Assembly (NCBI GenBank): GCA_003670825.1
Contig: QWQL01000107.1
Span: 1-5,730 of the forward strand
Direction: 5' to 3'
Source of the DNA: Planctomycetota bacterium
GTDB lineage: Bacteria; Planctomycetota; Planctomycetia; Pirellulales; UBA1268
Length of the DNA: 5,730 nt
A program made the position numbers and the translations under genes. Positions 1 to 5,243 of the stretch are shown here, in pieces. The first letter of the stretch is position 1. Every line of letters begins with the position of its first letter. The notes under the pieces were generated by a model that did not search any database, was not told the DNA's origin, and saw nothing but the letters and a program-made list of their open reading frames with translations.

Positions 1-18
1 CGCAGCCGCAGCCGCAGC
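1..18. repeat. CGCAGC hexamer repeat, three copies
   Basis: Three exact copies of CGCAGC lie at the left edge. On the minus strand they encode a run of alanines (alternating GCT and GCG codons) at the start of a HEAT helix, at residues 658-663 of the lipoprotein. The array may continue beyond the window. It is best read as low-complexity coding sequence and not as a regulatory repeat. Confidence 0.6.
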
Positions 19-1989
19 CCGCACCTGCCTCGCCGGATCTTCCTCCGACACGAGTTCGAGAAGCGGAACCGCCGCCGCCGCGGCCGGGCCGATGTCGCCC
101 AGCGCCACGGCCGCCTCGAGCCGAGCCAGTTCGCGATCGCCCCGCAGCGCCCGCCTCAACAGCGGCACGGCCGACTCGAAGAGCGATGCGTCGTTGGGCT
201 CGATCTTCAGGGCCGCCCAGATGGCAACCGTGGCCAGCAGCTCATCCTTCGACTGGGAAAGCTCCCGCAGCACCGGTTCCGCGGCGCCGGCCGCGGGGCC
301 GATTCGCCCCAGGGCGTAGGCCGCCACATACCGGAGCCCACCGGCCGCGGCCGGATCCACCAGGAGTTTCTGCAGCTCAGGAACAGCCTCGGCCGCATCG
401 GGCCCGATGGCAGCGATGGCCATGGCGGCGTCGCCACGGCACTGGGGATCGGCATCGCCCAGCGCCCCGACGATTTCGCCCAGCGCCGGTTTTGCAGCCG
501 GCCCGATGGCCGCCAGGATTTCGAGGATGTTTCGCCGGATCGCCGGATCGGCGAGTTTTGGCTGCAGCGTGGCCATGGCTGCCGACCCCAACCGAACGAG
601 CGCGCCGCCGGCTGCCTGCCCGACCTCCGGGTCGGCATCGGTGAGCAGCGGCATGAACTCGCCCGCGAGCTGTTCGCGGGCCGAAGCATCGAGGCTCTCG
701 GCGAGATCAGAGAGGCCCGAGACGCTACCGCTGCGGATCTCGGCATCCGGATTGGCCAGTCCGACACGCAGCCTGGCAAGCGCATCGTCAACAAGGGCCT
801 TGTCGTCGGGATGAATCCTGGCCCGGGCCCACGAAGCCACGGAGGCGAGGAAGGGATCTTCGCCCGCCACGGCCTTGGCGAGGCTCTCATCCCCTGCGGC
901 CGCCTTCATCCGTCCGAGGGCGAATGCGGCAGGCATCTGCAGGGCAGCATCGTTGGAATCGAGGACCGCGACGATCGCGGGCGCGGCGGCGGCGGCCGGC
1001 TCGCCGATGGCCGCGAGGGCGAGAATCGCCTGCAGCCGTTCCTCCACCTCGCCCACCTCAATCGCCTTGGCAAGCGGTTCTGCCGCGGCCGCAGCCTTGG
1101 GGCCGATCTCGGCAAGGGCCACCTCGGCCCAGTACCGCATCTTCGGGTCTTTGAGCGCCTCGATCAACAAGGGCACGGCGTCGTCGTCCATGTCGGCAAG
1201 GGTGTGGAGCGCCGAGACGACGACGGCCGGGTCGGCATCGGCCAACTGCTTCGAGACGATGGGGGCCATGTCCGCAAGCGATATGCTGTACCGTCGCAGC
1301 GCCCGCATCGAGGCCCGGCGGGCGCGGGCGTCGGGATGCACGGTCGTCTTCGCGAGCGGGTCGACTGCCGTCGCATAGGCCTTCGCATCGGCTTCGGGGA
1401 TCAGGCCCCGGCCATCATCCTCGCGAATATGGCCCAGAGCGGCCGCCGCCTGAGTGACCACGATCGGATCGGTGTCGGCAAGAAGCGTCACCAGGGCTGG
1501 AATCGCCGAGCGGGCATCCTCTCCGATCAGTCCGACGGCGCGGGCTGCGTGCCACCTTACCCGGGAATCCTCGTCGGCGAATGCAGCGACCAACCCGGAG
1601 AGCGCCGGCAGCGCGGGCTGCCCCAGGGCTCCGATCTCATCGATCACAAGCACCCGCGAGGCGCTGTCGGCGGAAGCTCCGAGTTTCTTGACGAGGTCGG
1701 CGATCGAGGGCCCGGTGCCGCCGCTCTCGGCGGCGATCGAAGGAGCCGGCGTGGCCTGGGCCTGAGCGGGGGCCGGCTCGACGGCAACCGTGGTGGCTGG
1801 CGCGACGACCGCGTTCACGAGGCTCTCGGCCTTGGCCTTTGCTTTGGCTTCGGCCTGCTCACCCGGCCGCGGCTTGGCCTTCATGTCGGCGCAACCCGTC
1901 ATGATGACCGTGCCGATCAAGGCCATCATCAAAGCCGTCATCGAGGCCGTCACCAAGGGCGTCTCACGCGAATGCTTCAGGCGGATCAT
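1..1989 (-). CDS. HEAT-repeat (PBS-lyase-like) lipoprotein, C-terminus cut by window edge
   Basis: Reading the minus strand from ATG at 1989 gives 663 codons with no stop before the window edge, so the C-terminus is missing. Residues 1-32 look like a lipoprotein signal: a basic start (R3, K5, R8), a hydrophobic core around 19-30, then M-T-G-C with Cys33 as the lipidation site. Residues 34-95 form a Lys/Ala- and Pro/Ala-rich tether (EAKAKAKAE at 47-55). From about 113 to the edge there are roughly 16 degenerate HEAT repeats of 28-38 residues, recognisable by A-x-x-A-L-x-x-I-G-P-x-A and by A-D-x-D-P turns (for example 144-176, 284-315, 485-516, 517-550, 621-654). HEAT solenoids usually bind proteins, and no catalytic domain is visible. 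The likely location is the inner face of the outer membrane or another periplasmic membrane surface. M17 could be an alternative start, but it would lose the basic n-region. The partner and exact function are unknown. The + strand reading frame opposite this gene is a high-GC shadow. Confidence 0.9.
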   Translation of the reverse strand, partial: MIRLKHSRETPLVTASMTALMMALIGTVIMTGCADMKAKPRPGEQAEAKAKAKAESLVNAVVAPATTVAVEPAPAQAQATPAPSIAAESGGTGPSIADLVKKLGASADSASRVLVIDEIGALGQPALPALSGLVAAFADEDSRVRWHAARAVGLIGEDARSAIPALVTLLADTDPIVVTQAAAALGHIREDDGRGLIPEADAKAYATAVDPLAKTTVHPDARARRASMRALRRYSISLADMAPIVSKQLADADPAVVVSALHTLADMDDDAVPLLIEALKDPKMRYWAEVALAEIGPKAAAAAEPLAKAIEVGEVEERLQAILALAAIGEPAAAAAPAIVAVLDSNDAALQMPAAFALGRMKAAAGDESLAKAVAGEDPFLASVASWARARIHPDDKALVDDALARLRVGLANPDAEIRSGSVSGLSDLAESLDASAREQLAGEFMPLLTDADPEVGQAAGGALVRLGSAAMATLQPKLADPAIRRNILEILAAIGPAAKPALGEIVGALGDADPQCRGDAAMAIAAIGPDAAEAVPELQKLLVDPAAAGGLRYVAAYALGRIGPAAGAAEPVLRELSQSKDELLATVAIWAALKIEPNDASLFESAVPLLRRALRGDRELARLEAAVALGDIGPAAAAAVPLLELVSEEDPARQVRAAAAAA

Positions 1990-2000
1990 GCTGGATAATG

Positions 2001-2005
2001 CTCCC
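2001..2005 (-). promoter_or_regulatory. Possible Shine-Dalgarno site of the HEAT lipoprotein gene
   Basis: On the minus strand GGGAG lies 11 nt upstream of the ATG at 1989. The spacing is rather long, so the match is moderate. It nonetheless supports M1 over the internal M17 as the start, as does the basic n-region of the signal peptide. Confidence 0.4.
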
Positions 2006-2090
2006 AAAAAGAGTCTCCGACCGCGTGGCTGCAGCGGCCTCACGCCGGCACGCCCCGCTCAAATCTCCATCGCCCGTCTTGGGCAACTTG

Positions 2091-2099
2091 AGTATACTT
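2091..2099. promoter_or_regulatory. Palindromic AGTATACTT, candidate -10 element in a divergent spacer
   Basis: AGTATACT (2091-2098) is a perfect 8-bp palindrome in the 189-bp spacer between the HEAT lipoprotein gene and the small exported-protein gene. It therefore gives TATACT, a one-mismatch version of the TATAAT -10 box, on both strands. It lies about 80 bp before the + start at 2179 and about 100 bp before the - start at 1989. I could not find a convincing TTGACA-like -35 at 16-18 bp on either side. A similar TATACTT is present in the other divergent spacer. The rest of this spacer holds only a weak GCGTG/CACGC inverted repeat (2023-2027 and 2041-2045). Confidence 0.45.
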
Positions 2100-2168
2100 A
2101 CGGCCGGTTTTTCGGCACCGTGAGTTTTCGGCGCCCACGCGCGGAAGTCATCCCACCCGACGTCTCTC

Positions 2169-2172
2169 GAGG
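2169..2172 (+). promoter_or_regulatory. Shine-Dalgarno site of the small exported-protein gene
   Basis: GAGG lies 6 nt upstream of the ATG at 2179. This is good spacing and supports that start. The start is also followed at once by a complete signal peptide. Confidence 0.6.
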
Positions 2173-2178
2173 CTCGTC

Positions 2179-2844
2179 ATGCGTTCGCCATCGCGGTCCA
2201 CCACTCGTCAGTCCCTCGTTGCCCTCGGTTGCATCCTCACCGCCGCCGGGGCCTCGGCCCAGTGGGGCGGGGGCATGGGCTTCAACCGCGGCGGCTATGC
2301 CTCCACGGCCGGCCAGGCGGCCGCCTACGGGATGTCGGAGATGGCCCGGGCGCGAGGCGCCGAGAACCTGCAGAACTCGGAGGCCGCCAAGAACTGGCAG
2401 GAGGCCAAAACGGCCGACATCCAAAACCGGCTCAGTTGGACCGAGACCTACTTTGACATGCGGAAGGAGAACCGCGACAGGCGGTCTGAGGAGGCGGGCC
2501 CGAGGGTCACGCAGGAGCAGGCGATCCGGATGGCGAGGATGGCTGCCCCGCCCCGTCTCGGCTCCACGCAACTCGATCCGGTCACAGGACACATCGAGTA
2601 TCCGCTCATCCTCACTGACGATAGCTATGCGGCCTACCGCGACCGGCTCGATTCGCTGTTTGCTCACCGAGCGGAGACCGGCGGCAGCATCCAGTATTCC
2701 GATTACCAGGCCATCCAGCAGACCGTGTCGAAGTTTGTCGATGCGCTCAAGCAGCGGGTGAAGGATTACCCCGCGGGCGACTACGGCAAGGCCCGCACGT
2801 TTCTCGACAGCCTCGCCCACGAAGCGACGATGCCGGCCGGCTGA
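2179..2844 (+). CDS. Small exported protein of unknown function, planctomycete-type
   Basis: This is a complete 221-residue protein. The N-terminus is a Sec signal peptide: basic residues R2, R6 and R10, a hydrophobic core at 12-24, and a likely cleavage after A-S-A at 25-27. Cys18 follows A-L-G, but it sits inside the hydrophobic core, so lipidation is less likely than ordinary cleavage. The mature protein begins with a Gly/aromatic stretch (28-40). A charged helical region follows at about 50-107, containing NLQNSEAAKNWQEA (63-76) and WTETYFDMRKENRDRR (87-102). A C-terminal part contains QLDPVTGHIEYP (131-142) and helices up to 216. I recognise no enzyme fold or catalytic residues. The style matches hypothetical proteins that I associate with planctomycetes, but this comes from memory. 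It is divergent from the HEAT lipoprotein gene and convergent with the transporter gene, 14 bp away. Both it and the HEAT protein are exported, which hints at envelope roles only. Confidence 0.87.
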   Translation: MRSPSRSTTRQSLVALGCILTAAGASAQWGGGMGFNRGGYASTAGQAAAYGMSEMARARGAENLQNSEAAKNWQEAKTADIQNRLSWTETYFDMRKENRDRRSEEAGPRVTQEQAIRMARMAAPPRLGSTQLDPVTGHIEYPLILTDDSYAAYRDRLDSLFAHRAETGGSIQYSDYQAIQQTVSKFVDALKQRVKDYPAGDYGKARTFLDSLAHEATMPAG

Positions 2845-2858
2845 TCAGCGGCGTAGCG

Positions 2859-4115
2859 TCAGCTCGTGTTTCGCACGCGGTAGAGGATCGGGATCGCCGC
2901 GAGGCGGGCGATGCACGACACGACAAACACTGTCGCGTAGGCCTCCCACGTCTCGCCGAGCGCCCGCAGCAGCAGGCCGCCGCAGGCGGCGCCCGCGACC
3001 GTCGCCACGGCGATGCCGAGGTTGTAGACGGTGACCACGCCGCTCCGCTCGCGTGCGTTCACGGCCTCGAAAAAGAGCAGCATGACGGCAAGTTCGTAGG
3101 CCGCCCAGCAGGCTCCCGCGACGACCTGCACGCCGGCCAGGTAGGCGACGTGTCCTGAGGGCAGCCAGAGGAGGGCCAGCGGCACGATCGCGAGGCTCGC
3201 CAGCCAGAGCAGCCGCAGCGACCCAATCCGCGACGCCAATCGGCCAATCGCGGGCAAGAGCAGCGCCTTCGCCAGGAAGCTCGTGCCAAACACGAGCATG
3301 AAGGCGTGGTAGGAGAAGCCGAGTTCCCGCAGCATAAATGGGGTGAAGTAGGGGGCGGCGAACTGGGCACCGAACACGAAGCAGCAGAGGTAGGTGACCA
3401 GCGAGCCCGACGGCCGCCGTGACATCCGAACCATGGCGGCGATGATCCGCTTCGTGAGCGGCAGCCGGATAGCCTCGCCACCATCACGACCAGGGGGCCG
3501 CGGCTCGCGGCAGGCCCAGAGGCACAGGGTCGACACCAGTCGTGACAGCCCGGCCACGACAAACACCCCCGCGAACGCCGGCAGCAGCGCCTCACGCTGT
3601 TCGCCCCACTGGAGCAGCAGGCCACTGACGACGAACCCCAGAAACACGCCGAACTGCCCGAGCCGATTGCGGTTGGCGAAGTACGGCGTGCGAATCTGAT
3701 CGGGGACCAGCGTGGCCATCCAGGCGGTCCAGGCCGGAGCCGATGCCATCCCGGCCGACCAGTAGGCGGCGGCGGCCGCAAACAGTTCCCAGAGCTCGGC
3801 GTGGCCGCGGATCGCCCACCAGACCAGCGGCACGAAACACAGCGCCTGCACGATCGTGCAGGCGATGACCCACCGCCGATTGCTCCCCACCCGCTCCACC
3901 GCGAGCGGCGCCGCGAGTTGGATCACGGCCCCCACGAGCACCGGCAGCGTGGCCACCATCCCGGAGGCGACCGGACCGAAGCCGAGGGCCAAGGCGAAGG
4001 CGGCGAAGTAGGTCTCCCCACAGCCCACCATCACGCTGAACGCCATCGCATCGACGGTCGATACGAGCAGGTCGCGGCGAAGGCTGCTGCGCGGCGGAAG
4101 GGGAAACGTGATCAA
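2859..4115 (-). CDS. Major facilitator superfamily (MFS) transporter, 12 TM
   Basis: This 418-residue inner-membrane protein has about 12 hydrophobic segments, near residues 23-43, 49-72, 82-101, 107-128, 151-170, 176-200, 240-262, 267-289, 300-318, 322-350, 358-385 and 389-411. The loop between segments 2 and 3 (PLAVERVGSNRRW, 70-82) and its counterpart in the second half (GRLASRIGSLRLLW, 291-304) are degenerate MFS motif A sequences. A polar loop at 200-235 separates the two halves. PYFANRNRLGQFG (144-156), before segment 5, is a distinctive motif that I associate with a poorly characterised MFS group. The substrate cannot be read from the sequence. The start is TTG at 4115: an in-frame stop lies at 4155-4157, no ATG or GTG lies between it and 4115, and the first in-frame ATG afterwards (M24) would cut off conserved-looking RRDLLVSTVDA and part of segment 1. 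No clear ribosome binding site precedes the TTG. The gene is divergent from the epimerase gene. Confidence 0.93.
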   Translation of the reverse strand: MITFPLPPRSSLRRDLLVSTVDAMAFSVMVGCGETYFAAFALALGFGPVASGMVATLPVLVGAVIQLAAPLAVERVGSNRRWVIACTIVQALCFVPLVWWAIRGHAELWELFAAAAAYWSAGMASAPAWTAWMATLVPDQIRTPYFANRNRLGQFGVFLGFVVSGLLLQWGEQREALLPAFAGVFVVAGLSRLVSTLCLWACREPRPPGRDGGEAIRLPLTKRIIAAMVRMSRRPSGSLVTYLCCFVFGAQFAAPYFTPFMLRELGFSYHAFMLVFGTSFLAKALLLPAIGRLASRIGSLRLLWLASLAIVPLALLWLPSGHVAYLAGVQVVAGACWAAYELAVMLLFFEAVNARERSGVVTVYNLGIAVATVAGAACGGLLLRALGETWEAYATVFVVSCIARLAAIPILYRVRNTS

Positions 4116-4153
4116 CGGCCGGTCTGCGGTGGGCGACGGAAGGGGACCATCTG

Positions 4154-4162
4154 TCTATACTT
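4154..4162. promoter_or_regulatory. TCTATACTT, candidate -10 element in the transporter/epimerase spacer
   Basis: On the + strand TATACT (4156-4161) lies about 71 bp before the epimerase ATG. On the minus strand the same bases read TATAGA, 38 bp before the transporter's TTG start. No good -35 box was found at 16-18 bp for either direction. The 117-bp spacer also holds two mutually exclusive 5-bp stems in the epimerase leader: AGGCA/TGCCT (4179-4183 with 4193-4197) and CAGGG/CCCTG (4182-4186 with 4200-4204). These stems are weak and may be chance. Confidence 0.4.
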
Positions 4163-4220
4163 CCGCCACGGTTTGGCATAGGCAGGGCTCGAGTGCCTTC
4201 CCTGGCCCGCATCCACATCT

Positions 4221-4225
4221 GGGAG
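4221..4225 (+). promoter_or_regulatory. Shine-Dalgarno site of the epimerase gene
   Basis: GGGAG lies 7 nt upstream of the ATG at 4233. This is ideal spacing and fixes the start, which is also exactly where the Rossmann-fold N-terminus of the family begins. Confidence 0.7.
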
Positions 4226-4232
4226 ATTCCAC

Positions 4233-5147
4233 ATGACGGCCTTGGTGACTGGCGGCACGGGATTCGTCGGCCCGCGGCTGCTGCGGATGCTCGACCGCCC
4301 GACGGTGCTGTCGCGGAATCCCGACCGGGCCCGCCGGTCGATCGGCCATCTCGCGGGCCGCATCGTCCGCTGGGATCCGCTGGAAGGCCCGCCCCCCACG
4401 GAGGCCTTCGCCGGGGTCGACGCGGTGTTTCACCTCGCCGGCGAGTCGGTGGCCGAGGGCCGCTGGACCGCCGCGCAGAAGGCCCGCATCCGGGATAGTC
4501 GCGTGATCGGCACCCGGCACCTGGTGCAGGGGATGGCCCAGGCCGAGCAGAAGCCGAGCGTGTTCGTCTCGGCATCAGCGGTCGGATATTACGGTGATCG
4601 TGGGGACGAGGAGCTGACCGAGTCGGCCCGTCCGGCCCACGATTTTCTGGGCGATGTCTGCGTGGCCTGGGAGAACGAAGCCCATGCCGCTGATGCCCTC
4701 GGCGTCCGCGTGGTCACAGCCCGCACGGGCATCGTGCTCGGCGCTGGTGGCGGGGCGCTGGGCAAGATGCTCACGCCCTTCAAGCTGGGAGCCGGCGGGC
4801 CGCTGGGCAGCGGTCGGCAGTGGATGCCCTGGGTGCATGTCACCGATCTCGCGAGGCTGTACCTGCACGCGGCCGAGACGACGTCGATTCGCGGCCCGAT
4901 GAACGCGGTGGCGCCGAATCCAGTCCGGAACAGCGAGTTCACCAAGGCGCTGGGTCGCCAGTTGCATCGGCCCGCCTTCATGCCCGCGCCCTACATCGGG
5001 CTACGACTTCTGTTCGGCGAGTTTGCGCAGGTGTTGTTCGCCTCGCAGCGGGTGATCCCCAGGGTGGCCATCGACACGGGATTCGTGTTCCAGTTTCCCG
5101 AGATCGCCGGAGCACTGCGGGAGATTCTGGCCCCCGCAGCGGCCTGA
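4233..5147 (+). CDS. TIGR01777-family NAD(P)-dependent epimerase (SDR39U1/YfcH-like)
   Basis: This complete 304-residue cytoplasmic protein belongs to the atypical short-chain dehydrogenase/reductase family. Its length matches E. coli YfcH and relatives (about 300). The Rossmann dinucleotide-binding motif GGTGFVG is at 7-13, directly after the first strand. Family signatures follow in order: HLAGESV (67-73), W78 and RIRDSR (85-90), SASAVGYYG (113-121) carrying the active-site-region tyrosines, FLGDVC (138-143), RTGIVLG (164-170) and GSGRQWMPWVHVTDL (192-206). The C-terminal part, about 250-300 (with ASQRVIP and a GF-x-F-QFPEI segment), matches the DUF1731 domain typical of this family. The family is annotated as nucleoside-diphosphate-sugar epimerase, but the true substrate is not established for most members, so I assign no reaction. 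It is transcribed alone, divergent from the MFS gene and convergent with the sua5 gene. All key motifs are intact and I see no frameshift. Confidence 0.96.
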   Translation: MTALVTGGTGFVGPRLLRMLDRPTVLSRNPDRARRSIGHLAGRIVRWDPLEGPPPTEAFAGVDAVFHLAGESVAEGRWTAAQKARIRDSRVIGTRHLVQGMAQAEQKPSVFVSASAVGYYGDRGDEELTESARPAHDFLGDVCVAWENEAHAADALGVRVVTARTGIVLGAGGGALGKMLTPFKLGAGGPLGSGRQWMPWVHVTDLARLYLHAAETTSIRGPMNAVAPNPVRNSEFTKALGRQLHRPAFMPAPYIGLRLLFGEFAQVLFASQRVIPRVAIDTGFVFQFPEIAGALREILAPAAA

Positions 5148-5202
5148 CGGTGGCGGATAACGTCGCCTCCGCCGTGGCCGCAGGCTTCGCACCTGCTGTA
5201 TG

Positions 5203-5230
5203 CCCCGCCACGAGACATCGGGGGGCGGGG
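5203..5230. terminator. Candidate bidirectional terminator hairpin between convergent genes
   Basis: CCCCGCC (5203-5209) can pair with GGCGGGG (5224-5230) as a perfect 7-bp GC stem with a 14-nt loop. It lies 55 bp after the epimerase stop and 13 bp beyond the sua5 stop, in the 96-bp convergent spacer. No T-run follows on either strand, so it would be an imperfect intrinsic terminator at best. The rest of the spacer shows nothing else. Confidence 0.35.
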
Positions 5231-5243
5231 AGGCACCCTGCAC

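Noticed and set aside
622..1245. Repeated GGGTCGGCATCGG words (near 629 and 1229) as possible DNA repeats
   Set aside because: They encode the recurring A-D-x-D-P turn of the HEAT repeats and are spread irregularly. They reflect protein repetition and not a CRISPR array or mobile element.
811..1998. Long + strand open frame (395 codons) opposite the HEAT lipoprotein gene
   Set aside because: Its translation is rich in Gly, Arg, His and Asp with no recognisable domain. The minus-strand frame over the same bases gives a coherent signal peptide plus HEAT repeats. The open + frame is a by-product of GC-biased codons.
2015..2050. GCGTG/CACGC inverted repeat in the HEAT gene leader as a riboswitch or attenuator
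   Set aside because: It has only five pairs with a 13-nt loop, no known riboswitch core and no T-run. Such stems are common by chance in GC-rich DNA.
1790..2761. + strand open frame of 323 codons spanning the HEAT gene start, the spacer and the exported-protein gene
   Set aside because: It crosses two better-supported genes and the divergent spacer. Its product is Arg/Pro/Ser-rich and low in complexity, typical of an out-of-frame reading.
2836..2852. Palindrome GCTGATCAGC and imperfect arms around the stop codon at 2842-2844, as a terminator between the convergent genes
   Set aside because: The palindrome has no loop, so only a short bulged stem can form, and no T-run follows. It is not convincing as a terminator.
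3592..4575. Minus-strand open frame of 327 codons over the transporter start and the epimerase gene
   Set aside because: It is Arg/Pro/Gly-rich with no domain, and it overlaps both the transporter N-terminus and the well-supported epimerase gene.
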